From Candidatus Hydrogenedens sp. (GTDB taxonomy: Bacteria; Hydrogenedentota; Hydrogenedentia; Hydrogenedentales; Hydrogenedentaceae), in assembly GCA_035361075.1 (NCBI GenBank), contig DAOSBX010000012.1, forward strand, positions 18,410 to 82,409: a stretch of 64,000 nt of DNA. The letters run 5' to 3'. Of the stretch, positions 26,767 through 36,005 are shown one piece after another. Position 1 is the stretch's first letter, and the number at the start of each line of letters is the position of its first letter. Made by a program: the position numbers and the translations under genes. Under the pieces are notes generated by a model. That model was not told the DNA's origin. It did no database searches and saw only the letters and a list, made by a program, of their open reading frames with translations.

Positions 26767-28407
26767 ATATGGAGCGGGAAGAATTCCTGCACCCTGAGTA
26801 GAGTTGTGTTCGTATACAGATTTTTTTGCCACCTCCAGAGAAAGGGGCTCATTGGTTCCAGCCCATTTAGCATAATCCTCAGAGGCAAGCCAATCTTGCA
26901 ATGCCTGTTTAACAGCGGGCACATCTTTTTTCATACACAGACTTAAGACGACTCCTCCTAAACCTGCTCCTGTTAAGCAGGAACCTAATGCACCATGTTG
27001 ATTCGCAATGTCAACTATTCGGTCTAATACTGGAGTACTTGCCCCAAAATCGCCAGGTAATGAAAATGGTTCAATTTCAAGGTCATCATATACAAATAAT
27101 ATATCATCATTAACCTCGCGATGGAATGGTTTTCCTACCGAATCTATAATTCGGTCTCCATTATGTCCTAACGTCATTAGATAACCAGCCATGGAAACAT
27201 TACCCTGACGTATAGCCTCACAGAAAGCCTTTGCTCGAAGCGATTCACAAATACCGAAAACAAGTGGCCCACGGATAGAAACCTCTCTGGGTCGATTTTC
27301 CTCCAATAGATGTCCATAATAACGCTCATAAAGTTCTTGAATGTCTGGAATTTTAAACTCATGAAGGAGAGATTCGACAGAAAGCGTGGATGGGATAGAA
27401 CGAAACAATTTATACAGAAGTCGTTTGTTACCTAATTTTTCAGGTGTAAAATCAGCGAGGGTTTGAAATTGTGCTAACTCTTCCTGAGTAAACCCTTGCT
27501 GTTTCATGATTTCGGCTAATATTTTCAGAGCAACAGAATAAGCAAATCGATTTTTTATATAAGATACCGCATGGGTAGAACTAATATCTCTCCGCATCTT
27601 CGAGTCTGTAATAACAATAGAGACATCTTCAGGAAATGGCAAATATTCTTTTTCAAGGATTTCTGCTGTTATAGGATGCAACCTTATACCTAAAATAAAA
27701 CCTCGTCTCCCTAATAATTCCGCTGTTTGGTCGCTAAGTCCACTTCGTGCACCTGTAAACCACTCGGCATCCTGCACCATTTTCAGTTTTGTAGTTTCAT
27801 CAAAATTGAGACGTGTTATGTACATAATAGCGTTTAAAAGAGTCAAACACAAAGCATGTGATGAACTTAAAGCGGAACCTTCTGGAATATCACCACCGAT
27901 AACAGCATTAATACCTGTTGTAAGAGGTGTAGATATTTGTTTTGCAGTCCGAAGCAAAATTCCGCGGATAAACTGATGCCAATGCGTAGTAGCGTCTGTA
28001 TTATTTTGGGCTTGTTGGCAAATCTCCATCCAGGGAGAGTTTATTGGATATTTTTCTAACAGTTCACGAAACTTGGCTTGAAAGGGTTTGTGTTTTGTTT
28101 CAAGATTATGTAGATTGAAAACATCATCATCTCGAATTTGTCCGATAAGAAGGATTTCTTGTTCAATAGTCATTAAATTCAAAAAACCACCATGGGTATC
28201 TATATGCATCCCACGCAAATTAATTCTACCCGGACAACGGACAATAAATACCGCCTGGTCACCAAATATCTCAATAAACCGATACATTAAATTGAGAATT
28301 AGTGGTATACGGCTCTGACCAGAAACACCATATGCTTCACTCAAAAACTGCCTTCGTTCCGATGTATCACGTATTAAAAAATCTATCCATTTGCTCGCTA
28401 ATATCAT
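26749..28407 (-). CDS. Galactokinase-like GHMP kinase
   Basis: A 552-residue sugar kinase of the GHMP superfamily. Motif 1 is CPGRINLRGMHIDTHGG near residue 60, motif 2 the ATP loop IPEGSALSSSHAL near 185, motif 3 CLTGAGLGGVV near 480. Motif 1 resembles the galactokinase signature GRxNxIGEHxDY but has Met for the Glu and Thr-His for the Asp-Tyr end, so the substrate is probably another sugar. The protein is longer than galactokinases (about 390). Its ATG overlaps the stop of the VWA gene (ATGA), indicating translational coupling to an envelope operon. Confidence 0.8.
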   Translation of the reverse strand: MILASKWIDFLIRDTSERRQFLSEAYGVSGQSRIPLILNLMYRFIEIFGDQAVFIVRCPGRINLRGMHIDTHGGFLNLMTIEQEILLIGQIRDDDVFNLHNLETKHKPFQAKFRELLEKYPINSPWMEICQQAQNNTDATTHWHQFIRGILLRTAKQISTPLTTGINAVIGGDIPEGSALSSSHALCLTLLNAIMYITRLNFDETTKLKMVQDAEWFTGARSGLSDQTAELLGRRGFILGIRLHPITAEILEKEYLPFPEDVSIVITDSKMRRDISSTHAVSYIKNRFAYSVALKILAEIMKQQGFTQEELAQFQTLADFTPEKLGNKRLLYKLFRSIPSTLSVESLLHEFKIPDIQELYERYYGHLLEENRPREVSIRGPLVFGICESLRAKAFCEAIRQGNVSMAGYLMTLGHNGDRIIDSVGKPFHREVNDDILFVYDDLEIEPFSLPGDFGASTPVLDRIVDIANQHGALGSCLTGAGLGGVVLSLCMKKDVPAVKQALQDWLASEDYAKWAGTNEPLSLEVAKKSVYEHNSTQGAGILPAPYLSYVH

Positions 28408-30227
28408 GGTGTATATGTTGTCTTGATGTTATACTTTTCTTTTAATTCTTTTAAGATTTGGATTAGTTCTGGTTTTTCACCTTCACGGACAATTTTGCTA
28501 ATTATATAAAATGCTTTATGAAAAGCCCAACGACGTGCTATTTCAATATCACCCTTTTCAGACTCAGCAAAATCGGCACGGAATATTACTTCTTTCCTTT
28601 TACCCGATGCAACTCCTTGCAAACGGAAGACAAAATTTTTATGTTCCTGTGGATTAAACTTCCCATAGATAGTAACAGGTAACGCTTGATAAAAATCAGG
28701 TAGAACAAAAGGATATATTTCCTCTCTTGGGATGGAGCCAAAGTCCATTTTAACATCGATTAGGATAGGGTTCTGAACTTTGGCAAATGCCTGAGGTATG
28801 GATGTAGATATTTGGTCAATATTATCCTTAATTACCGAAAAACCCTTGTTGAGGTAAGCAAGCAATTCAAGTAAATATCGGTCAACAGTATTACCGCCTC
28901 CGAGGGTGAAAATCTCATACCCACCCTGATTTTCCATAGTTAAATTTGCGATAATCATTCGCGTATCTCGTAACCCGATTGTCGATTTACCATCCGAGTA
29001 AAGCCAGAGAATATTTGGCAATCCACTGGTTGGTGGTACCTGTACAAGCTGGCGAACTGAAGTATATACATCCGTTTGCCCTGTGGAGGGTATCTGTTGC
29101 AAATATTTCAGGGCAGAATTTTTATTCGCGGTATTAGCCTGAATATAACCATCAGAAAAGAACGTGGCACGTTCCCGAAACAAAATGATATTGAATAGGT
29201 CTTCTTCACGAAGTTGTTGAATTGCTTCTCGTACCCCTTTTATTGTCTGGTCTAATTTGCGTTGCCCAATACTGGCGGAACTATCAATTATGAAGGCTAC
29301 CTGCTTCGGTAAAGGTGTTATCTTTGCATCTTTTTTAGGAACAATATTCAATTGAAAAAATCCTTGAGTGTTGTTATCTGTAAAATACGTTTTCAATTGT
29401 AATTCTAAAAGGTCATCCCAAAACTCATAAGGACGATTTTCCTTCTCCTTTTTCGTTTCTTCAATAATTGGCTGTTGTAAAATTTCTTCCTCTACTGTTT
29501 GCTCCAATGGAATAGGTGGTTCAATTGGTTCCAGTTCAGGGATAGAAACGACAGGAGCTGTCGCTCCCTCTGTTTCATTACGTTCTGTAGGTGTTGTGGG
29601 ATACATTCCCAGAGTGCTGGGTAATGTAGAGGGTTTCGCTGATATTCCTTCTGCCGTTGGCATATTTTCTGAAATCGAAAAAGTTGGAGATTCACCATTA
29701 GTTAGGATGGTTTCTTCTGCTGGAGGTAGAACACGACGAACAACTTCAACAGAATCCTGAGCGGTTTCTTTCTCAATCATAAGTATCTGTTCCTCAACTT
29801 TTTGAAGTACTTCTTCTGGAGGAAGCGGTTCTGTATCACGAGACAGAGATTCAGTACCTGCTTGTTTTGCCAGGTCTTCTTTTTGAGATGACATAGAAGG
29901 CAATGGCTCAGGCATTTCTGTCGGAGGAAGTATTTCTTCAACAAATTTTCGGAAAGAAATAGGACGTGTTGATAAAGAAGTACTTACAGATTCTTCAACA
30001 GGCTCTACAATTGTTGGGCTTTCCTCTCTCAATTTCACCTTAATATTATAAGATGAAAAATCTGGACCCGTAGTAAACAACGGGACATAGCGGGAACCAT
30101 AAAAAATAAGGAGATATATTAAGATACTCAGAATAAAACTGATGGTAAACCGCAGTTCCTTACCCCGCAGAAACTCACGGGTTTTTAACCATATCGTTTC
30201 ATTATTTTTTATCTGCGTATTATACAT
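28404..30227 (-). CDS. TonB-like single-pass protein with von Willebrand factor A domain
   Basis: A 607-residue protein built like TonB/TolA at the front: cytosolic start, one transmembrane helix (about residues 27-44), then a 230-residue Pro/Glu/Thr-rich periplasmic stalk. The C-terminal half is a VWA domain with an intact MIDAS (FIIDSSASIGQ, then TGQTDVYTSV and WLYSDGKSTIG), followed by a beta-rich tail. VWA domains bind protein ligands through a divalent metal. It follows the TPR gene by 4 nt and overlaps the GHMP kinase start. It may be the energised periplasmic arm for the ExbB/ExbD pair of this operon; that is inference. Confidence 0.8.
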   Translation of the reverse strand: MYNTQIKNNETIWLKTREFLRGKELRFTISFILSILIYLLIFYGSRYVPLFTTGPDFSSYNIKVKLREESPTIVEPVEESVSTSLSTRPISFRKFVEEILPPTEMPEPLPSMSSQKEDLAKQAGTESLSRDTEPLPPEEVLQKVEEQILMIEKETAQDSVEVVRRVLPPAEETILTNGESPTFSISENMPTAEGISAKPSTLPSTLGMYPTTPTERNETEGATAPVVSIPELEPIEPPIPLEQTVEEEILQQPIIEETKKEKENRPYEFWDDLLELQLKTYFTDNNTQGFFQLNIVPKKDAKITPLPKQVAFIIDSSASIGQRKLDQTIKGVREAIQQLREEDLFNIILFRERATFFSDGYIQANTANKNSALKYLQQIPSTGQTDVYTSVRQLVQVPPTSGLPNILWLYSDGKSTIGLRDTRMIIANLTMENQGGYEIFTLGGGNTVDRYLLELLAYLNKGFSVIKDNIDQISTSIPQAFAKVQNPILIDVKMDFGSIPREEIYPFVLPDFYQALPVTIYGKFNPQEHKNFVFRLQGVASGKRKEVIFRADFAESEKGDIEIARRWAFHKAFYIISKIVREGEKPELIQILKELKEKYNIKTTYTP

Positions 30228-30231
30228 ATCT

Positions 30232-32625
30232 CTATTGTGGTGCCGATGTTAATGGTGCTGTATTAGCTTGTTCCTCTGTTATAAATGTTTTTGCCTTTTC
30301 TGCTAACGGATGCGATGGAAAGTCACTTATCAACTCACGAAAGGCACGTTGGGCATTTTCCTTCTCATTGCTCTTCAAGTAGCATTGTCCACTTCGCCAT
30401 AACGATTCCGGAGATAGTTCCGGGTGGAGATATAGAATAGCAACTTTCAAATAATTCCTCCCTGCTTTTTCATAGTCTCCTCGACTCTCATAGATTTCCG
30501 AAAGACGGAACTGTGCTCGTGCACTGGTTTCACTGCCTCCATTATTGGCACATTTTTCATAAAAGGTTAAAGCCTGCTCCATCTGATTTCCATGTTCATA
30601 AATCTGAGCAATACGGAATAGAGCCTCTGTTGCGGATGCCGAGGAAGGAGCCATATCTACCACCTTTTGATATTCCTGTATGGCTTCCTCTGTTCTCCCT
30701 AAATTTTGGATACACTCTGCATAACGATATTGCAATCGTTGAGGAGCAGGATAATCTTTTAACACTTCCTGCATCCGCTTTAATACCTTTGCAGACTCAT
30801 CCCATTTCTGAGCATCGAGGTAATATTGAGCCAACCATGCAAATTGTTCTTCCTCCATTGGCACTTGGGGATAATCTAATACCGTCTTCAAAAGAGCCTC
30901 TGCCGCTTTCTCATAGTCCTTCGTCTCATAGCAAGCAATACCAATAGCATGCCATACTTGACCTGCAATTTGCGGTGGCGGATTTTGTGCCAACAACTTT
31001 TGCAAGGTCTCAATTGCTTTAATGGTGTCTTTCTTCTCCTTCAAATAATGTAATCCTAATTTTAATTGCATGTCATATGATTGTTGGGACTGGGGAAATT
31101 TGTTAATAAATTCTTGATAAATCTGAAGAGCCTCTTCAGATTTATTTAACCTCTCATAACACACTGCTAAACGAATAAATACCTGCTCTTCAAGTGGATT
31201 ATTTTGAGCCAATGCTTTGGCTTTTAGATAAGAATCCAATGCCTTCTCGTAAGCCCCTTCTTTGGTATACAAATCCCCTGAGCGGAGGTAAGCAGAAACC
31301 GTAAGAGAATGGTTTGGATACTTCTCGATAAAACGCATATATAATTGTGAAGCAGATTGCGTAATTCCTAATAGTTCAGCACATTCTGCTGACTTATACA
31401 TTGCTTCTGGAGCAAACTTAGAATCAGGGTATTTTTCATAAACCAATTGAAATTCTTCCATTGCATCCTCATAATTACCTTCTGTTGTATAAATAGAACC
31501 TAACAAAAAATTTCCCTCTGGCTTCAAGGGTGATTCACCACACTTATCTAAAAATGTCAATGTGTCTGTTTTCGCACCAGCATAATCATTCTTTAAATAT
31601 TTTACCCACGCTGTTTTATAGATAGCATCTACTGCATAAGAAGTATTTGGAAATTGTTCCCTCAACGAATTATAAAAAGTTAGAGCCTCATCTAATTGGT
31701 TTTGTTCCAGTAGCGAATTTGCAAGGATATACATAGCAAATGGTCTTTTTTCAGCGTTGGGATATGATTGCAGAAAAGTTTTCCCCTCATTAACTGCTTC
31801 TGCGAATCGTTTTGCTTGATAAAGTGTCCATAAATAACCAAAATCTGCACGCTCTTTATAAGGTCCATCCTTAAATTGTGTTTTGACAACACCATAAGCA
31901 TTAAGAGCCCCTTCATACCATCCCAATTGCGAATAAATCTCTGCCACCCGAAAATGACTTTCCATCCGCAATTCCTTATCAATTCTGGCATCATTAGCAA
32001 CTTCAGAAAGGACAGATGCAGCATTTTCTAACTGATTGACCTTCGTATAAATCGTGCCTAATATATATCTGGCAATAGGAGTTAATGAGTGTTCAGGAAA
32101 ATTTTGTATCATTGTTTGTAAAACATTAATAGCGGTTTCATAATTTCGAGTTTGCTCTAATGCTCGTGCATAAAAATATAATGCACGCACCCGAAATTCT
32201 GGCTGTGTATTTTCATCGATAAGTCCTTTCAATATCTCCGTGCTCTCTGCCCAACGCTTTAAGTAATAAAAACATTCTCCCTTTCCAAGGATTGCTTCCG
32301 TTTTTCGTTTTAAGTCCGACAATCTCGAAATTGCCTGGTCAAAAGCACTGATTGCAACTTCATATTGCTTCTCTACTAATGCCGATTTGCCTAATCGGAG
32401 ATATGCTTCTCCTAACCGCGGTGAGTTAGGATAATTTGCTATAAATTTTTTATATTCCTCTATGGCTTCTTTGAAAAATTGACGGCTATACAAACCATTT
32501 GCAAAATCAAACTGAGACACTTCTTCTGTATCCACATCAGTAGATTGTGCATAAATAAAGCCAGAAATAAAAGTAAATCCGATACAAATAACAATACGTA
32601 TCAACTTCATAAACTTTTTTCCCAT
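30232..32625 (-). CDS. Exported TPR-repeat protein (YbgF/BamD-like repeats)
   Basis: A 797-residue protein with a signal peptide (KLIRIVICIGFTFISGFIYAQS) and roughly 18-20 tandem TPR units, many of the form YxxAIxxFxxxIxxYPxSxxAPEAxY seen in CpoB/YbgF and BamD. It would be a periplasmic scaffold. I start at the ATG at 32625, 7 nt after the exbD stop; an ATG at 32610 is also possible, while the long frame to 32715 lies inside exbD and is not used. It sits between exbD and the VWA gene, as cpoB accompanies tolQR in classical Tol-Pal loci. Confidence 0.85.
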   Translation of the reverse strand: MGKKFMKLIRIVICIGFTFISGFIYAQSTDVDTEEVSQFDFANGLYSRQFFKEAIEEYKKFIANYPNSPRLGEAYLRLGKSALVEKQYEVAISAFDQAISRLSDLKRKTEAILGKGECFYYLKRWAESTEILKGLIDENTQPEFRVRALYFYARALEQTRNYETAINVLQTMIQNFPEHSLTPIARYILGTIYTKVNQLENAASVLSEVANDARIDKELRMESHFRVAEIYSQLGWYEGALNAYGVVKTQFKDGPYKERADFGYLWTLYQAKRFAEAVNEGKTFLQSYPNAEKRPFAMYILANSLLEQNQLDEALTFYNSLREQFPNTSYAVDAIYKTAWVKYLKNDYAGAKTDTLTFLDKCGESPLKPEGNFLLGSIYTTEGNYEDAMEEFQLVYEKYPDSKFAPEAMYKSAECAELLGITQSASQLYMRFIEKYPNHSLTVSAYLRSGDLYTKEGAYEKALDSYLKAKALAQNNPLEEQVFIRLAVCYERLNKSEEALQIYQEFINKFPQSQQSYDMQLKLGLHYLKEKKDTIKAIETLQKLLAQNPPPQIAGQVWHAIGIACYETKDYEKAAEALLKTVLDYPQVPMEEEQFAWLAQYYLDAQKWDESAKVLKRMQEVLKDYPAPQRLQYRYAECIQNLGRTEEAIQEYQKVVDMAPSSASATEALFRIAQIYEHGNQMEQALTFYEKCANNGGSETSARAQFRLSEIYESRGDYEKAGRNYLKVAILYLHPELSPESLWRSGQCYLKSNEKENAQRAFRELISDFPSHPLAEKAKTFITEEQANTAPLTSAPQ

Positions 32626-32632
32626 CTCTATG

Positions 32633-33118
32633 TTATTGCCCCGAATTTTCAGGAACAGGTTCTGTCGTTGGACGTTCTCCCGAGGCATTAAAGCCTTGAG
32701 TAGCGGCTTTCTCATTTATCGTAGAAAAGGCTACATTCTGTATATTTGCTTTTCGACAGCAATCTAACACACGAATCGCATTTCCTAACATCGCACTCTG
32801 GTCTCCACGGATAATAACTGAACTACCTGGGAAGAATTGAGATACTTTATTAAGAACCTCTTGTAATTCGGGTAAAGTAACAGTGCGATTATTTACCACG
32901 ATAGTGCCATCTGCCTTTAAATTGATGTATATTTCACCTTGGCTTCGTGTTATTGGTACGGAGCTTTCCGCTGTTGGTAATGTAATATCGATTTCCGATT
33001 CCAAAACACCGTATACCGTCGTTGCCATGAAAAATACCAATGTCAAAAAGACAATATCAATCAACGGTGCCATTTGGATTGGTTCTGGTTCCTGTTCAAA
33101 CGTTTTTCGAATTCTCAT
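32633..33118 (-). CDS. exbD: ExbD/TolR-family proton-channel protein
   Basis: A 161-residue protein with one transmembrane helix carrying the essential proton-relay Asp21 in PLIDIVFLTLVFFM, then a periplasmic domain with ITLPTAESS, YINLKADGTIVVNNR and the VIIRGDQSA strand typical of ExbD/TolR. It pairs with the MotA/TolQ/ExbB protein encoded immediately upstream, whose stop overlaps its start (ATGA). The pair converts proton flow into work on a periplasmic arm protein. Confidence 0.92.
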   Translation of the reverse strand: MRIRKTFEQEPEPIQMAPLIDIVFLTLVFFMATTVYGVLESEIDITLPTAESSVPITRSQGEIYINLKADGTIVVNNRTVTLPELQEVLNKVSQFFPGSSVIIRGDQSAMLGNAIRVLDCCRKANIQNVAFSTINEKAATQGFNASGERPTTEPVPENSGQ

Positions 33119-33849
33119 AACCGTGCCCCTTTTGCTATAAGTTCAACCAACTCACTCGCCACTGCTTCAACCTCTGCAATAATACGATTTACACGCCCAC
33201 GTAAGTAAAAATAAATTGCCATGGCTGGAATGGCTACAACCAACCCACCTGCTGTTGTAACCATGGCTGTCGCTACACTATATGCCATTGTCAAACCTTT
33301 AACTTGCGCATCATTAAAAGCAATAGCACCAAAAGCTTGCATCATGCCCCATACTGTACCCAGCAATCCCAATAACGGTGCCAATACCGCGATATTATTT
33401 AAGTATGAAATCCTCTGCCATAATAAACTTGCCCCACGCTCTCCTTCGCTTTCCATAGCATCCTGAACAACATATCGGTCATGTCCTACTAACTTCACGC
33501 CAGCAAAGACCATTTTCGCAATTAATTCATCTCTACCCTCACACAAATCTAAAACACCTTTGTAATCACCTGCTTGTAAGAGATGGAACAAACGACGGAT
33601 TAACGTCTGAGGCAGTTCTCGACGCGGTGTCAATGTAAGCAATAAATAAAGTGCCCAGACCAACCCAATAAAGCCAAGTACACCTATAACCCAAAGGATA
33701 ACACCGCCAGCTTTTATCATATCCCACAGCGTTAGGTTTTGTTGTATCTGTGGAACTGCCGACGCTGTCGATGCGTCTTGCCCATAACAATAATTAAAAA
33801 CGCAAAAAACGACGAGTAATAACAAAAACAATATCCATTTATTTCGCAT
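33115..33849 (-). CDS. exbB: MotA/TolQ/ExbB-family proton-channel protein
   Basis: A 244-residue protein. A cleavable or anchor signal (residues 1-23) is followed by transmembrane helix 1 (about 48-72), a cytoplasmic region with RLFHLLQAGDYKGVLDLCEG, and the conserved last two helices with LAPLLGLLGTVWGMMQAFGAI and AYSVATAMVTTAGGLVVAIPAMAIY. It is the proton-channel pentamer subunit for ExbD. It heads a tight operon exbB-exbD-TPR-VWA-GHMP kinase. AGGGA precedes the ATG. An N-terminal signal before helix 1 is common in PVC-type ExbB proteins. Confidence 0.92.
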   Translation of the reverse strand: MRNKWILFLLLLVVFCVFNYCYGQDASTASAVPQIQQNLTLWDMIKAGGVILWVIGVLGFIGLVWALYLLLTLTPRRELPQTLIRRLFHLLQAGDYKGVLDLCEGRDELIAKMVFAGVKLVGHDRYVVQDAMESEGERGASLLWQRISYLNNIAVLAPLLGLLGTVWGMMQAFGAIAFNDAQVKGLTMAYSVATAMVTTAGGLVVAIPAMAIYFYLRGRVNRIIAEVEAVASELVELIAKGARL

Positions 33850-34181
33850 GCAACTATTCCCTTTTTATTGTTAAATGTTAAAAATTGTTCCTATACATTA
33901 TTACAATAATATTATCCTTTTACAAATAAACCAGTTGCAAAAATATTATAATACTTTAATAAAAAGTGAAGTTTATTTTCATTTATACCTTTAATGTTAA
34001 AAAGAGAAATAAAAATTTATATAATAAAAACGTATTAAAGAAACAAAAATAACATTTCTTGATGGTGTCTTATTATATAGCATTATATTTTTTAAATTTT
34101 ATTTTATAAATACCTCTCCAATTCCTATTTTTTTGTGAATATATAGTTATAATACGCAAAAATTGCAAGTAAACTACATAC
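33850..34181. other. AT-rich spacer upstream of exbB and the gcv riboswitch
   Basis: Strongly AT-rich interval between the divergent exbB and gcv operons. It must contain the exbB promoter, but I see no clear -35/-10 pair for that direction, no coding frame and no strong hairpin. Confidence 0.4.
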
Positions 34182-34211
34182 TTGAAAATTTAGGGAATAT
34201 TCTGATATAAT
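34182..34211 (+). promoter_or_regulatory. Sigma70-type promoter of the gcv-folD operon
   Basis: TTGAAA (34182-34187), 18-nt spacer, TATAAT (34206-34211). Transcription would start near 34218, four or five bases before the first stem of the riboswitch, so the leader consists of the aptamer and its expression platform. Confidence 0.7.
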
Positions 34212-34221
34212 TGATTTTATA

Positions 34222-34347
34222 GATGTCGCGACTGGCGATTTAAGTGGAATGAACCACAAGGGAGCGACATAAAATATCTGTGCCGATCGCCTGGGCAAAT
34301 GATTAGGTTTTTTCTAAAAAAATAACAAATTAAACAATTGCCCTTTT
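34222..34347 (+). promoter_or_regulatory. ZTP riboswitch (pfl motif) with terminator-type platform
   Basis: The pfl/ZTP aptamer is recognisable. P1: ATGTCGC (34223-34229) pairs with GCGACAT (34264-34270). P2: GTGG (34244-34247) with CCAC (34254-34257). Second domain: TGCC (34281-34284) with GGCA (34294-34297). The conserved GGCG (34234-34237) forms the pseudoknot with CGCC (34288-34291), and GGGAGCGAC and CGCCTGGGCA match the motif consensus. The aptamer binds ZTP/ZMP, which build up when 10-formyl-THF is short. Platform: GGGCAA (34293-34298) is also complementary to TTGCCC (34338-34343) just before TTTT and the AGGAG of gcvT, so ligand-stabilised P3 should prevent this off structure. Confidence 0.88.
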
Positions 34348-34359
34348 AGGAGAGTTTCT

Positions 34360-35445
34360 TTGGAATTAAGAACAACTCCGTTATTTGAATGCTGTAAAAA
34401 AGCAGGTGGTCGGTTTGTAGATTTTCATGGTTGGTACTTGCCTGTGCAATTTGAAGGTATAATCTCAGAACATCTTCATGTCCGTTCTGAGGTGGGTATT
34501 TTTGACTGTTCACACATGGGCGAATTTCTGATTCATGGGAAAGACAAAATATCTCAGTTATCATACCTAACATGTGGAGACTTTGTTCGTTTACCTGTGG
34601 GTCGTTGTCGATATACCGCATTACTCAATTCAGATGGTTCAGTTCTTGATGACTGTGTAGGTCTTAGGATTAATGAAGAAACACTTTACCTTATTACAAA
34701 TGCAGGGGTTCTGGAACAGGTCTCATCTTTATTATGCAATTCAACCATTGGTGCTACAGATGTATCGAACGGAACTGTAAAGATAGATGTACAGGGACCC
34801 AAAAGTCTGGATGTCCTTCTCCGTATCGGTTTTGGCTCGTGGATTACTGAACTAAAATATTGGACAGGCAAAGAAGCAGATTGGAAAGGGAACAAAATTA
34901 TCGTAACTCGTGCTGGGTATACAGGTGAGTTGGGTTATGAATTATTTTTACCTCAAGAATTAGGTGAAGAGATATGGGAATTACTTATTAAAGAGAATGA
35001 TGTAAAACCGTGCGGTTTAGGGGCTCGCGACACACTACGAACGGAGATGGGTTATCCCTTAAATGGACAAGATATACTCCCAGGTATAACTCCTCTAATG
35101 GCTTCAATGGAGCGGTTTATCGATTGGGAGCACGATTTTGTCGGGAAGGATAGGTTATTGAAAGACAAAGAACATAATGATTATCGAAGACTAAAAGGTA
35201 TAAAAACTAATACTCGACAAGCCCCAAGACATGGACAAAAACTTGCTCTATCTGATAAAGAGGTCGGAGAGGTAACAAGTGGGACATTTGGACCGAGTCT
35301 CGGTGTTGGTGTAGGTTTAGCCTTATTGGATAAGGAAGCGTCTATTTCTGGAACAAAATTACAAATCATAGGTCGTTCTTTGGAAATTGATGTTTGTGAC
35401 GTACCAATTTATCAGAACGGAACTGCACGAAGAAAGGTCTTATAA
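34360..35445 (+). CDS. gcvT: Glycine cleavage system T protein (aminomethyltransferase)
   Basis: A 361-residue THF-dependent aminomethyltransferase that turns the H-protein-bound aminomethyl group into 5,10-methylene-THF and ammonia. Family segments: LRTTPLFECCKKAGGRFVDFHGWYLPVQF, GIFDCSHMGEF, the folate-binding TRAGYTGELGYELF, then GLGARDTLRTEMGYPLNGQDI and VGKDRL. The initiator is TTG, supported by AGGAG (34348-34352) 7 nt upstream and by the family N-terminus starting there; no in-frame ATG fits. First gene of gcvT-gcvH-gcvPA-gcvPB-folD under the ZTP riboswitch. Length is normal. Confidence 0.95.
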   Translation: MELRTTPLFECCKKAGGRFVDFHGWYLPVQFEGIISEHLHVRSEVGIFDCSHMGEFLIHGKDKISQLSYLTCGDFVRLPVGRCRYTALLNSDGSVLDDCVGLRINEETLYLITNAGVLEQVSSLLCNSTIGATDVSNGTVKIDVQGPKSLDVLLRIGFGSWITELKYWTGKEADWKGNKIIVTRAGYTGELGYELFLPQELGEEIWELLIKENDVKPCGLGARDTLRTEMGYPLNGQDILPGITPLMASMERFIDWEHDFVGKDRLLKDKEHNDYRRLKGIKTNTRQAPRHGQKLALSDKEVGEVTSGTFGPSLGVGVGLALLDKEASISGTKLQIIGRSLEIDVCDVPIYQNGTARRKVL

Positions 35446-35512
35446 ATATTATGTATGTTAAGTAGTAGTAAAAATTTAATAACAGCCCCATATTATTAAA
35501 GGAGAACATGCT

Positions 35513-35893
35513 ATGTATCCAGAGGATGTTCGTTATACTGAAAATCATGAATGGATAGGGGAAGAAGATGGTTTGTATGTGGTAGGCATCTCCGAATATG
35601 CTCAAGAGCAATTGGGCGATGTTACTTACGTTGAACTACCAGAGGTAGGAAGACATGTTCGACAGAAAGACCCAGTCGCTCAGGTTGAATCAGTAAAGGC
35701 GGCAGAAGATATTTATGCCCCTGTCACAGGCATTATCGTAGAAGTCAATGAAGCATTAGAGGGAGAGCCAGAACTTATCAATTTAGACCCTTATGGTAGG
35801 GGCTGGTGTTTTAAGATGGATGATATTGATATAAGCCAATATCGACGTCTAATGAATCGAGAAGCCTACGAGAAATATCTAAAATCACTATAA
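35513..35893 (+). CDS. gcvH: Glycine cleavage system H protein
   Basis: A 126-residue lipoyl carrier. The lipoylated Lys62 lies in VESVKAAEDIYAP; flanking strands (YTENHEWIGEEDG, GISEYAQEQLGDVTYVELPEVG) and the C-terminal NREAYEKYL are typical. It shuttles the aminomethyl group between P, T and L proteins. AAAGGAG precedes the ATG. Second gene in the gcv operon, 67 bp after gcvT. No lipoate ligase or L protein (lpd) is in the window. Confidence 0.97.
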   Translation: MYPEDVRYTENHEWIGEEDGLYVVGISEYAQEQLGDVTYVELPEVGRHVRQKDPVAQVESVKAAEDIYAPVTGIIVEVNEALEGEPELINLDPYGRGWCFKMDDIDISQYRRLMNREAYEKYLKSL

Positions 35894-36005
35894 CATTTCT
35901 GGTATAAAAACATTTTATTTTGGGCAAGAGGAATCGTATTTTTGAAAATGGATTTTTGGTTTTTACGAGAGAAAACACAAACATTTTTTTGAGGAATAAA
36001 ACATT

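Noticed and set aside
33850..34359. Glycine riboswitch expected before gcvT
   Set aside because: No tandem glycine aptamers are present; the leader matches the ZTP aptamer instead.
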